Shown here: positions 45,305 through 55,959 of the stretch, in pieces
Layout: each line of letters starts with the position of its first letter
How positions within the stretch are numbered: the first letter of the stretch is position 1
Source of the DNA: Owenia fusiformis
Lineage: Eukaryota; Annelida; Polychaeta; Sabellida; Oweniidae
DNA: 64,000 nt
Direction of reading: 5' to 3'
NCBI GenBank assembly: GCA_903813345.2
Contig: CAIIXF020000004.1
Location: 25,795,985 to 25,859,984 of the forward strand
Notes under the pieces: generated by a model
Seen by the model: the letters and a program-made list of their open reading frames with translations, nothing else
Database searches by the model: none
Told to the model about the DNA's origin: nothing
Program-made: the position numbers and the translations under genes

Positions 45305-45492
45305 GCGAATGTTTCAAGAATTGCGCAGTTTTGATAGAAGTTTTAAGAGAAGAATTAAATTGAGTTTTGAAACAGTAAGATATATTGTGGATATTGTAGT
45401 TATTAAGAGATTGAAGAAATAAAATATATTTTAATACGCCTCTGAAGAGAAAGTATTTTGTGTTTGAATTAAACAACCAAAAATACGTAACA

Positions 45493-46372
45493 ATACATTT
45501 CTGAACACAATACTCAATCGGCCGGGCGCCGTAGTGAAAATTGGAGCAAATGTGACCAAGACATAAACAATTGAATAATACTGTATCAGTTTCACATTTA
45601 CAGCGGTCAAAAGCATTTACAAAAAAACGCCAGAGTTGGCAATCATATAAAATGAAACCAATCCCGCTGTGATTCATAGAAATAACTAATTTACTGCATT
45701 GAGTTCAATGTTATAACCATGTCGATTTACATGAGTGTCCGATTCATTGTACCAAATTTAAACCTTGACTGTTCTCCAGAAAGCAATAAGCTGACATATA
45801 TCATATTTTACATTTTAATACAACTGAAAAGATAATAAATGGTTTAATATAAATTGACGTAGTTATAAATGTTTTCAGCGTAAAATCAAAGTACAACCAT
45901 ATAATTAAAAAAAATACGCTGGGATTCCAACTGGATACAACTGACGAGTTGTATTTAAGGTGGCCTAAAGGGCTGCTTATTTTTTCGTGAAGCCACTCAG
46001 TAAAATTACGATTTCTCTGCACCCTGATGTTCAATCAACATCATTCGACATTCGACATGTCGAGTATCTATATGTTCCTGACACGTTCGGGCATCCGGTT
46101 ATGACAACGTCTACCCAATGTTTGCACGAGAAATTGACGTAATTCATGACTGAAATCGGGAAGACAAAAATATGTGATATTCTTTCAGAATTGTTTATAA
46201 TAACTATTTTCAAAAACGTTCCCGAGACACAATCCATTTAGGTAGGGTTTGTTTTAAAGTCGAAAAGCCCCAATAAGACAATACAAACCCAGATTAAACC
46301 CAGAAGAATGCAGATTTCATGTAATGATTTACGTTCATGTAAACAAGTAAAGTACATATACAAGGTGGGTAT
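45493..46372. other. No gene seen
   Basis: Several minus-strand short frames (for example 45219-45677 and 46031-46237) run across here, without recognisable domains. The word CTGGATACAACTGACGAGT at 45932 recurs at 48193, followed by TATTTAAG in both, so a small repeat is shared on both sides of the 46373-47671 element. Confidence 0.35.
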
Positions 46373-47671
46373 AGGTAACGCGGCGCAGTCAAGCATATCT
46401 GTTCAAAACGAGGCTGCAACGCGGTAAAGACACAAAATGGAGGCAACTCCAATTATCGGAGGCACTTCGTCCTCTGTTTCCTCGAAACATAGGTAAGTTT
46501 TTGAAAACTCATGCTTCACACTCGGTGATCAACCCCTTAAGGTATGTAAAGCTATAAGAATTTCTGTTCAGGCATTGACCAGAGTAAAGAAATAGTCAAC
46601 GCAGATATGATTTCCCGATCCTATTTCTCTTGACCTATCTTCTTATTCCAATTAAGGAGGTATTTCGCCACTCATGAGCAAATTTAACATTGACATTCAA
46701 TAGCCTGATACTTATAGAATGTACAATACAAATTAAGATTGAAACTTTTGTTTATTTTCATCGCAATCTGCTTACAAAATTGAACTAGCCGGAAACGCGG
46801 CGCAGTCATTTTCAGCAATTATGGCAACGCGTCGACAGCATAGATTAAATTGTATGGCAACGCAGTGCAGGCATAAACTTTCTCTGTATTGTAAAGTACA
46901 AAGAAGTTTTGCATTATGCTTTTCTGTCGAGGATTTTAATTTAATAAGGCATGTGACTTTTTTTCAGAAAAAGATTAAGCAATACCAATCCATCCCTATA
47001 CAGAACGAAGAGACGAAGAATAGGGAGCAATTCTACAATAAACATAAATGTCGAGGGGAATAAACGGAAATTCATATCACCAGATAGGGGGAGGAGGCCA
47101 ACAACCCCATTTCCCGAGGTCCGCTGGGCACTTTGATAATGTAATTATCGTACACGATAGAACATCAGCTGCATTGCTGTCACTGCGTTTCCAGTTTTGT
47201 CAAATATGTATGATGTCTGAACCCGCGTTGCCGAAGTGTCTGAACTGCGTTTCCAAAATATACCTGGTTTTCCACCCAGAATCGGTTAACAAAAGGCAAA
47301 CAGTGATGAAACTTTGAAGAAATAGAGATTACCGTGGTATATACGTGATGTAATAGATATGTGTCAAGTGACAAAGTCAAAAACATAGAACTTAAGCTAG
47401 AAAAATGCCACAATTGTCAAATTTCAGTAAGTGATTGACTTTGATTGACTTGGAATGTATTTCCCTGATTGACTAAATTTCAAGAAGCTTCACATAGACC
47501 TATCTGTGAAGTTCTCCACCGAATGGTATATGCTATTATAACTGTAGCAGACTCAAACTAGTGTATGAAGCTTATGAATAAACTTACCGCCCTTTCGACC
47601 TTCCACTGAGTGGCCATTTTAGCGTTGCAGTCTCGTTTTGAACAGATATGCTTGACTGCGCCGCGTTACCT
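46373..47671 (+). mobile_element. DNA transposon with ~48-bp TIRs (GGTAACGCGGCGCAGTCAAG)
   Basis: The left end GGTAACGCGGCGCAGTCAAG continues through 'CATATCTGTTCAAAACGAG'. The right end is the complement with one visible mismatch over about 48 bp. No clean target duplication was found. Subterminal copies of the tip recur inside: 'AACGCGGCGCAGTC' (46793), 'GGCAACGCGTCGACAGC' (46822) and 'GGCAACGCAGTGCAGGC' (46856). These are candidate transposase-binding sites. At 1.3 kb it is probably a deletion derivative of an autonomous element. Confidence 0.75.
46437..47136 (+). CDS. Possible two-exon small basic protein inside the TIR transposon
   Basis: The start ATG at 46437 is followed by 18 codons ('MEATPIIGGTSSSVSSKH') and a consensus donor AG|GTAAGT. 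A pyrimidine-rich acceptor (CTTTTTTTCAG) at 46967 restores the frame, and exon 46968-47136 ends in TGA. The joined product would be 74 aa, strongly basic in its middle (an 'RTKRRRIG' stretch). No named domain is recognised. It could be the retained 5' end of a transposase gene. The overlapping single-exon frames at 46821-47063 and 47048-47317 have less support. Confidence is low because transcription is not shown. Confidence 0.35.
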
Positions 47672-48124
47672 CTGACCACGGTGATATAATCCCCATATAA
47701 AACACTGGCCTACGTGACATGTAAACACAGGTTCAAATTGAAATATAGAAAATTTTCAACATAGCATTTGGTTCCGTGTTCTGTATGCCCCTCTACCTGC
47801 TTAATAAGGCAATTTATCTTCAAATAAAACCTTAGCCAAGTAGATAAGGGTCTCTGGAACACTTTTGTATATAGTTTTCACAAGCAAACGTGTCAGGAAC
47901 ACATATATATTTGAATGATCTTGATTGGACATCAGGTTGCAGAGAAATCGTATTTTTACTGAGTGGATTATTGAATTTCATAGATCTAGAGGCCCTTCAG
48001 GAGTGGAAAACCTTAAATTATCAGAGATTAATGTTTCCAAACTGTTTTGAAACAAACCAACGTCTTGTTTTCAACCTACACCTTGCTCCTTTCTGTCGTA
48101 TTTAATAAAACAAAAATAGTATAT
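47672..48124. other. No gene seen
   Basis: The 71-codon frame at 47890-48105 has no recognisable content. Confidence 0.3.
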
Positions 48125-48192
48125 CACGGAGGGATACGAACCACTCACCCGGGACTTGGTTATTCACTAGTGCCATAGGCGTTCTACTATTC
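48125..48192 (-). ncRNA. tRNA-like SINE head or tRNA pseudogene
   Basis: The minus strand reads a D-arm-like 'AGTAGAACGCCTATGGCAC', then 'AACCAAGTCCCGGGTG' and a B-box-like GGTTCGTATCCC, in tRNA order and spacing. The cloverleaf is imperfect and no acceptor stem is clear, so a functional tRNA is unlikely. Confidence 0.45.
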
Positions 48193-48292
48193 TGGATACA
48201 ACTGACGAGTCTTATTTAAGTGGAGACAAAAGTGAGGATCATTTTGAATTGGCGCTCGGTATAAATATATAATACTTTTGTTCTTTCATATC

Positions 48293-48362
48293 GGTAGCTC
48301 GTTGGCCTCATGGTTAGCGTGCCTGGCTTCCATTGTCTAAGTTAGTTGATCGAGACCCGTTC
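48293..48362 (+). ncRNA. tRNA-like SINE head
   Basis: 'TAGCTCGTTGGCCTCATGGT' and 'TAGCGTGCCTGGCTTC' resemble a tRNA 5' half with an A box. 'TTGATCGAGACCCG' fits a B box (GWTCRANNC). The stems are poor, so it is probably SINE-derived. Confidence 0.45.
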
Positions 48363-48424
48363 ATGTCGAATTTTTTGATTTACTCGTTGTCAAGATATAA
48401 TAAGTAGGGCAAAATCCAGAAAAA

Positions 48425-48670
48425 GTAGATCAAAAATACTCCAATGGAGTATAAAATTGTCACCAGGATTCCGGAATGAGACGAATGTTAACTCGTGAAA
48501 TCTCGGTAGATAAAGTAGGTCAGAAAATCCGGATTAATCCGAACAAGGTTCGGGAATTTCCGTCATAAGAAGTAGGTCAAAAATACTCCAATGGAGTATA
48601 AAATTGTCACCAGGATTCCGAAATACGACGAATCGGATCGGCAAACTTCGGTACAATAATGAAGTGCATA
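48425..48670. repeat. Partial tandem duplication, period 147 bp
   Basis: 'GTAGATCAAAAATACTCCAA' (48425) and 'GTAGGTCAAAAATACTCCAA' (48572) each continue 'TGGAGTATAAAATTGTCACC' and 'AGGATTCCG', then differ after ~60 bp. Confidence 0.75.
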
Positions 48671-48954
48671 AAAACCGAAATGATCCGTTGTTCGGATAAA
48701 ATCGTGAAACAGGTGTCAGGGGCTTCCCCTCATCTTTCCATACATGGTTCTAAAAGCCTTATATGGATCTATCACGTGACATTCAAAATGACGTTCCTAT
48801 ATGGTTCTATAAAACCGAAATGATCCGAACAACGTTCGGATAAAATCGTGAAACAGATGTCAGGGGCTTCCCCTCATCTTTCCATACATGGTTCTAAAAG
48901 CCTTATATGGATATATCACGTGACATTCAAAATGACGTTCCTATATGGTTCTAT
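48671..48954. repeat. Tandem duplication, 140/144-bp units
   Basis: Both units begin AAAACCGAAATGATCCG and include 'GTCAGGGGCTTCCCCTCATC' and 'TATCACGTGACATTCAAAAT', ending 'CCTATATGGTTCTAT'. They differ by a 4-bp insertion and a few substitutions. Each contains a CACGTG E-box palindrome. The frame 48848-49063 falls inside unit 2 and is incidental. Confidence 0.85.
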
Positions 48955-50350
48955 GGGCCTTATATGGATCTTTCGAACACGTGACCTAATACCAAATCAA
49001 TCATTTTCCTTGACCATTGGATGGGATTTCATAGAAAATATCAAAGAAAACATATTCTCATGATCCTTAAATCACTTAAATTCGATCACTTTATCTTCAC
49101 CCCTTGATGGAATTTTATGAAAGAAGTTATGAAAACACATCATCATGTAAGGGTTTTCACCTAAATTAGCTCGTTTTATCTTGACCCTTCAATTGAATTT
49201 CATTGAAAAATGTTTCATGAAAAATATCATCGTGTTATGATTTGTATTTAGATAAGACCGTTTCATCTAAATACTTGCTGGATAATATTTCATAAAAAAA
49301 TGCACTTTAAAAATATTTCAGGATTTGCCTTAATTTATCAATGTAATGTAAGTATTAGATTGACTCTCAAATAGGGTTCTATTTTAACTTTTTTATTGAA
49401 ATTAATACTAGGCAGGACTCACTCTCTAAATAGCTAATAAAAATTCAACCCTTGGATGTGATTTCGTTGAAAAAAAATATGACAAGTCCAGAATCAAATG
49501 ATTTGTCCAGAACCTCTTAAGATCCTGTTAATGATAGACACACATTTTTATGAACAGTATTTCAAAACCTTTCATCATCCAGTAACTATCTAGCCTTGCC
49601 TGTATGAAGTTAATAAGTATTCCATGTTAAAATCTACTCAATGGCAGAATGTCCGGTAACATAACCCCCCTCCCCCCCTTCAAACATGGTTGCATGACCA
49701 TGGGTTATATACTAAACAATTAGTGCTCAATCCTTGATTTCTGTTTTCATGAGTTAAAATGAAAATAGTTACATCATATAATAAAATGTATTTAAATTCA
49801 TGATGGTCTTAATTAAGGATAATTTAGTCAAAATAGACTTTTGAATATAACCTTTTTACAAATTGTATATCGTTTAATATTAGGATTTACTGTAATAACA
49901 AATAATTTTTTTCTCTCAAAATATTTAAGACAGAAGCCTTTTATTCTAACACCATCCCAAACATGTATCAAGTCATATCTATGAATAATGTGAGATCACA
50001 ATTACGCTTTGTTCAAATTTTATGCCTTCAAAACATAGTGACCCCTTAGAATATATGTGATATCAGTGGGGATAAATGACCAGTACTCTGTAAATATGAG
50101 ATTTTAGGTAAGGAAAAAATAGACATGCTATTAAGGATATAAAACAGGTTATACTAGGTGGCTTGAGTTAAAGACTCTGCTCAAGATCATTTAAAAAAAT
50201 TCCTTAATTAAAAGGGTATTTCATAGGGGGCGCCACCTATACAAGGCTGTAAAAAAATTTGCCAACCAGTGCCAAACCGGCACAGTTCTGATTTTGAAAG
50301 TCAACAACATATAGATGAAGAAAATACAAAGACATAGCATACATCCTAGA
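48955..50350. other. No gene seen
   Basis: AT-rich, with repeated 'TTTCATAAAA' / 'TTTCATTGAAAA' words (49020-49310) that suggest old tandem structure. Poly-C run at 49663-49680. No supported frame. Confidence 0.4.
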
Positions 50351-50359
50351 AAGGTTCTG

Positions 50360-50747
50360 CTCGCCTCAGAAATTCACTGATTTAATTGATCTGCGGTCGA
50401 CTTACGGCCGTCGTGCGACAAATGTGACTGGGGTGTTAGGTGACTGATACCACAGCAACTCATAGTCATATTTTACTTGCACTTTTTATTCGATACTATA
50501 TTCTAACACTACAAACAACATCAATAATTATATTACAATATTACAGATTGTACTGATGTAGATAAAAATAAAAAGAAGAATTAACGTTAAATCAACAGAA
50601 ATTCAAAAACTCGCCGTGCGGCTGCCGTAGGAAATGAGACTGCAAAAGTATCCGACCGCAGAAATTCCACGCCGAGCGTAGAAATGTTACTGACCGCAGA
50701 AATGATAGACCGCACGATCGCCGTAGGAAATGTGATTGGGGTGTAAA
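50360..50747. mobile_element. Two same-direction ends of the ACACCCCAGTCACATTT MITE family
   Basis: 50360-50438 matches the right end of 5505-5954 (ends AAATGTGACTGGGGTGTT). 50598-50747 matches the complement of its left end (ends AAATGTGATTGGGGTGT). Both tips point the same way, so this is a rearranged pair rather than one simple element. Between them is unrelated AT-rich DNA. Confidence 0.65.
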
Positions 50748-51597
50748 TGGACTTGCTTTGTAAATATCATATTTTGATAATTCTCATCTGCGGATCAATT
50801 TTAAATATACTGTTGCAATGTGGTCATTTGATTGCTTATTGTTTAGATTCAAAGTTGTTTACGGAATTATGAAGCTGGCTGTAGAGAGCACACCCCCGCC
50901 ACCCCCGGGATTTACTACAAAAATTTCTGCTTCACAATATTTCTACTTCTGTATTCATGTATGATATTTAACAAATGCTGAATAATGATTTTTCATGTTA
51001 CGAAGATTATGTCGTCTGTCAATGGGGGTGGTGGTATGATTAAATCAAATATGATAAGCTTGAAAATTACAGAACAGAGGTTAAATCAAGATCGGTGCAT
51101 ATTATGAAAGTTAGAGTATATTTCACTTTATTATTACACCTTCCCGGGCTAGTTCTAGTGGTTTTATTGCTAGTTTAGAAGGCATTCATTTTACTATATC
51201 GACCTGAGCAATATGTGACGTCATAGTGGCGGTCCATATTGCCGGTCAAGTATACAATTAATGACCGGCAATTTTTTCCGAGAAATAAGATATCGTTCAG
51301 TGGGTAAGATTTTCTTGCTATTTCAGTCCTGGTCATCAATGGTGGTAATAATACTAATAATGTCATTTCCGCGGGCAATATCGTGAAATATTTTACTGTA
51401 TTACATACCTAGCGAAGCATTTGTATGGAAGTCAATGGGAAATTTAGCGAGCTATATCCACCGATATTGCCCGATTACCCCGATATAGCCCGCTTACCTC
51501 GTTTTGATATTAGATTTCTTTAATAACCATGATAATATCATGACGTCACGTCATTGATACAAAGTAACCATGGGAACAAAGGCATGTAATACATCAG
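50748..51597. other. No gene seen
   Basis: Contains TGACGTCA-type words (51217, 51541) and 'GGCAATATCG'/'CGATATTGCC' inverted words. The 67-codon minus frame 51175-51378 is unsupported. Confidence 0.35.
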
Positions 51598-51708
51598 TTA
51601 TGTCACTATGACGTGAAATATGCCTTCGTTCTTGCCCAAATATAGAGCCTCCCAAGGTCGGCCTATATTGGGAGAACTCAGGCATATTTCACGTCATAGT
51701 GACATAAC
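51598..51708. repeat. Hairpin with 29-bp stems
   Basis: GTTATGTCACTATGACGTGA (51598 on) pairs with TCACGTCATAGTGACATAAC (ending 51708) over 29 bp, with a second inner pairing of 'CCCAAATATAG' and 'CCTATATTGGG'. A fold-back element or transcript hairpin is possible. Confidence 0.75.
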
Positions 51709-51752
51709 CTCTAAATATTGCCCGCAGAAATGGCGTTTTTGTACTATTTATT

Positions 51753-53001
51753 GGACACCCTGTATATTAATATAATTAGCCTTCTTATTAACTAACGTTA
51801 TAATTCCACAATAGGGAGACGTGATATGATCTATGGAACGTTGCACACTAAGCTTCCAAAAATGAAAAAACACTTGTCTATTACAGTCATAGTATTTACG
51901 TTTTTATGTATCCCTTTAAACAGTTTCCTTTTTAAACAGTCGATTATAATTCCAAGGAATTCAAATTTATCCTGACTTTTATCAGTCTTTTTCCATTATA
52001 TTAATGCCATCAGCAAAACAAAGATGCTTAAAGAATACAATTATTGTAGATGTATACATCTGCTGGATATTCTTAATTACATCGTTTAAAGTGCACTTTT
52101 AGCGTTTTTTCTGGTGTAATTCCAGCAAGTAAAAGGATGAATCTCAAAATTACGCAATTGTTCATTGTGACATAGAACCAATTTTACCTAGGATTCAAAT
52201 CTAAAGATAAAACTCCAGTCCAAAAGTTCATCGATTTCATTTTTTATTTCAGTCTTATTCATGAAATTATACAGTTCAACTAGCAAACAATAAGGTTTTT
52301 AATGTTGAAACTGGAAAATACACTTTCATAACACTCTAAAGGCATCAATATTTCAAAATTATAGAAATAGAATATGCAAAGTATCCAATCAATCATCGAT
52401 TTTATGTTGGTACTAAGCTTATTGTTAACGAGATTAAATTTAAAATTAAACATTATATAGCTTGGTATTGATCGGTTCGTAAATGCAAATTGTTGCCTCT
52501 GTAAAGCCTGGTGTAATTAGGGTGTAGCTTATAACATATGTCTGACATAACATTACATGTGAAGTATGGCCAGATACCGCATTGTCTTGAGCTTCATGTT
52601 GTCTGTGAGTCAGACACTGGAAAGTTTAAGCTATATAATCGAAACGGCAATGTATACGTATATATCGCTTACGTTTTAATACGCCATTGGTAGTTCTATA
52701 TCTGTTTTAGATACATATTTTAATCAAGCTCGTTTTGAAAGATAGTCTAAAACATGCATGATCTTCTTCAGAATTCTACTTTATATCGAAATCAAAATTA
52801 CCAGGATACTATGACAATGCAATAGACACGAGTATAATGATTCCCCTTTATACCAACGTAAAATTTGGAATTTAGCGTTCTAAACACGAACTCTGAAGCT
52901 GAACGGGTATCTGAAGAAGACTAATCACATATGCGCTTGTTTTGAATGCGCTGTCGATTTCAAAAGTTTTAGTTTTCATCAAATTAAACTTCTTCATTCT
53001 T
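51753..53001. other. Orphan TIR-like end, then no gene
   Basis: ATTGGACACCCTGTATA (51752-51768) resembles the right TIR of the mariner-like elements (ACCACCCTGTA, CACCCTGTATA), but no partner end was found. 51770-53001 is AT-rich and without supported frames. Confidence 0.35.
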
Positions 53002-53498
53002 GACGTTATGCTTTGATATTTGAACTAAATGAGGCTAATATGACATGGAAACTCTGGAGTGTGATTATTTGTTCATATACCATACGTAGGCACCTGAGTT
53101 GAACGATATCTAACACTGCTTAGGGAAGGTGACTGGGATTTTGGTCTACAGATCATAAGATAACTGATATACGTTGATAAGGTAACGTTATGAGAGTTTA
53201 TAATGGAGAGCCAAACTGTCCAATGACCGCATCATATTGACATAACATGACCTGGGGATTATGGTCCCCTTTCTTAAAGGCCCTTACTGGCCCTGATTGT
53301 GGATACGATAATAAGGGAGAGTAATATTTAGGTCACCATATAAATCAATGGAAAGTAGGACCATAATTTGATAGGACCTTCTACCCTTTTACACCGGTAC
53401 CGTATCATACATTTCCAGTTACCTTCCTTTAGGCAGTGGAAGGTATCGTTCCCATGTCATATATGCCTGATTTGGTTCAAATATCAAAGCATAACGTC
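53002..53498. mobile_element. MITE with GACGTTATGCTTTGATATTT termini
   Basis: GACGTTATGCTTTGATATTT at the left is mirrored at the right (AAATATCAAAGCATAACGTC). The inversion extends inward with 'GGGAAGGTGACTGG' against 'CCAGTTACCTTCC' and 'ATATGACATGG' against 'CCATGTCATAT'. No frame. It is immediately followed by the retroelement pseudogene. Confidence 0.75.
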
Positions 53499-53540
53499 TA
53501 TTATAAACATGGACTTCAAATGTAATTAGAAGTCCATGCT

Positions 53541-54640
53541 ATGAAGTCGTTTAATTCGATGAAAACATATCGAAATCGACAGTTGCCTTTGCCGTCCGCA
53601 ATCTTTGATACGAAGGTTACGGCCGTTACCTTCGGATTTACTGATGTAGGCTCTCCGTTCACGGACGTTGTGAAAAACATAGATAGCTTAAACTCTCCAT
53701 TATCGACCATTCTGTGTAGCCTCTGTAATGACGTCCTCGAATTTCGATTGTTCTATCTCGTGGGAAACCTCCATCCCTTCCTTCCATGGGACAGTCAGTT
53801 CAACCAAGATAACACACCTCATGTTCTCTGATGTAATTACAACGTCTGATCTAAATGTAGTGGTAGCTATCTCTTTTGGAAATACTAAACTCTTGCCCAA
53901 ATCCCCAATCAGTTGCAGTCACAAGGACTCCTGGTAACTTGGTTGGCTTCTGTTGTTTGGGTCCTTTACTCTGACCTTCTCTAAGGAAAGATATCAACCG
54001 TGCTGATTCCTTTGCTTGTGGGCTAGGTTTGCAAGCAATAATGATGTCTATTTGTCTGACTGTTGTTTCCCTTAAACCCTGGTCATGTCTCAGATGTTCT
54101 CCTAGTGCAACATAACAAGAGTTCAGGGTGTGCATTAGAGAAGCTGTTTACTCTTTGCAAAGAGCATTCATCGGGTCATCGATCTTACCCCAGAATGAAA
54201 TATTACATGGTGTAGGAAGTGTGTCACTGAGGGATTTAAGGAGAAAGGCTAGAGATGTCTCAGATGTCTGCAACAGATCTTTCCCAGTTAGCCTTCTGCC
54301 CTCTACCGCTTCCCAGTTGAGCCATGCTCCCTGCTTGGACATCACCGTGACCTTGACTAATCTCGCCTCCTCCTTAGTTTTTCTTATGTCACTATAGTGA
54401 TCATCTTCCATTTTTCTCTTGTGATTGCTTTTGACCATGAGACTCTCCCATAACTTCCAAGTCCTCTGTTTATACAATGTCGCTCGACCTGAGTCTGCCT
54501 TCTGTATTAGTGATAGCTGTCTCGGCAGACCATTTCCTCGCTCTTGTTGTTGTAACTTCAGTTGATTTAACTGTTAGATTGTTAAAATCTCCAAGAAGCA
54601 TTGCTATTTACACCTTTGTCACTTTAACATCTTCAACTAT
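53541..54640 (-). pseudogene. Decayed retroelement-type ORF, C-terminal region of a reverse-transcriptase-domain protein
   Basis: Minus-strand fragments in order but in different frames: 'RKWSAETAITNTEGRLRSSD' (near 54540), 'MSKQGAWLNWEAVEGRRLTG' followed by 'SLAFLLKSLSDTLPTPCNIS' (54477-54148), 'NSCYVALGEHLRHDQ' (54135-53851), 'LGKSLVFPKE' and 'VVITSENMRCVILVELTVPW' (53900-53700). The pattern (RKW, W-x-x-EGRRL, HDQ, LELTVPWE) is that of the C-terminal part of long reverse-transcriptase-domain proteins abundant in cnidarian, mollusc and amphioxus genomes. Two or more frameshifts and a stop separate the parts, so it is dead. The plus-strand frames over it are shadows. Confidence 0.6.
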
Positions 54641-55476
54641 GGAGGAGGTGGAGATTGCAGCTGGAGATGAAGTGCTATAAAGGATGACTGAGCTAAATGA
54701 CTTAAAGACTTCTAACGATTTCCGAGGCAATTTTCTGGCGGTCCTTTCTAAGCTTCAATTTCAGTCATTGAAAAGTCATACATTGTTAATGACCAAGTTA
54801 ACCTTGGAATGACTCCCGTATTGGATGCACCGTCTTACACTTTCCACGTAATGAAGTCTTGTCGATAATTTTTATCCAGGTTGTAAGTTGGTATAATGTT
54901 TAACTATGTTTCGAATATAAATATGATGTCCAGACTGTGTTTTTCGGAAAATAATCGTATCGTACTGGTCAACCATATCCAGCAGCCTGGGATATTTAAG
55001 TCATTGAAACAATTAAATATTTACTAACAAAAGGAATTAGTATGATCTACCTTTATGTCACTGTAGTCAAACTGATTCATTTGTGCGCATGTGTCATGAC
55101 GACCGTCTATCAGTATGTTTATTCCCCCCCCCCTTTTGCATTAAAGTTTATTTCTGCACTTTTTATTCTGATTGTTACCCACTCAATTTCAATTGAAATC
55201 CATTGTAATTCTCACAATACCATATTAATATTTCCATATATGGAATTCTTCTATCGAACGATTATTTTAACGTAGTTAATTTTAGTTTTGTATCTAGCCA
55301 TTCGGTGAATGCGTGATTTTGAATAGTTCATAGGTGAAAGCATCCACATCTGTTGTTTCTCTACAACTAAAATAGAACTTGAAGTATTATTATTTAATAT
55401 TGTGTCAATAAGCCCCGTCTGATAGGAGTTTTAATTCCCAGCATTCCTTGACTATTTTCTAACTAATGTGGAACAC
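54641..55476. other. No gene seen
   Basis: The plus frame 55042-55275 crosses a poly-C tract and has no domain. The rest is AT-rich. Confidence 0.35.
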
Positions 55477-55562
55477 TTTGGTAATAATATTACTATAATG
55501 TTCATCTCCGGAACAAATACTGAACCAGGAGATGAACATAATGGTAATATTAGTACCAAATT
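55477..55562. repeat. Hairpin, ~86 bp
   Basis: TTGGTAATAATATTACTATA and 'ATGTTCATCTCC' pair with 'GGAGATGAACATAATGG' and 'TAATATTAGTACCAA' around a 17-base loop. Confidence 0.7.
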
Positions 55563-55959
55563 GGTAAATTCCAGTCAAAGGAAGATCGGGAAGGGACTTT
55601 TGTCTTCGATTTTTGTTCGATCTGTGAACTCGTACGATTGCGTTTTGATTGGTCCACAATTAATCCCCAAGAACGTAATTTCACAACTGATTGGTCTGAA
55701 ATCACGCATTGGTTCCATGTTCTGGAGTTATATTCTATAGCAACATAAGGATAGAATAGGCATTCGCTTCATCACAAATGGCTGACAAAAAGTTTTCGAT
55801 ATCGTCTTTTTGATTACACCAGAGACCTTAACCAAGTAAAATTAGAAAGAAATAGTTTTTCTCATTTTCAAAAATCTCCGAAATTGAAGTTACTTAAATA
55901 AAACAGCATGTTTCAGGAAGAAAGAAACTTAAAAGTTCAAGACGTATATCTACAAGTAA

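Larger units (their letters stand above)
43928..45492 (+). repeat. Probable 3' LTR of the gag unit (1565 bp)
   Basis: Termini TGTTATATCGG and ACGTAACA share the short inverted repeat TGTTA/TAACA. A TATAAAA box (45298-45304) and AATAAA (45418-45423) are spaced as promoter and polyadenylation signal of one R region. Upstream of the TATA box, 45150-45290 has repeated 'GATCTC' / 'GAGATC' words, a likely enhancer block. No second copy occurs in the window, so the LTR call rests on these signals and is not proved. Confidence 0.55.

Noticed and set aside
45219-45677. 152-codon minus-strand frame
   Set aside because: It crosses the LTR promoter and polyadenylation signals, and the translation has no recognisable domain.
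48125-48362. Two tRNA genes
   Set aside because: B boxes are present, but acceptor stems and anticodon arms do not fold properly. Kept only as SINE-like heads.
53728-54680. Plus-strand frames (69, 89 and 67 codons) as genes
   Set aside because: They are antisense to the minus-strand retroelement pseudogene, whose fragments carry the recognisable motifs.
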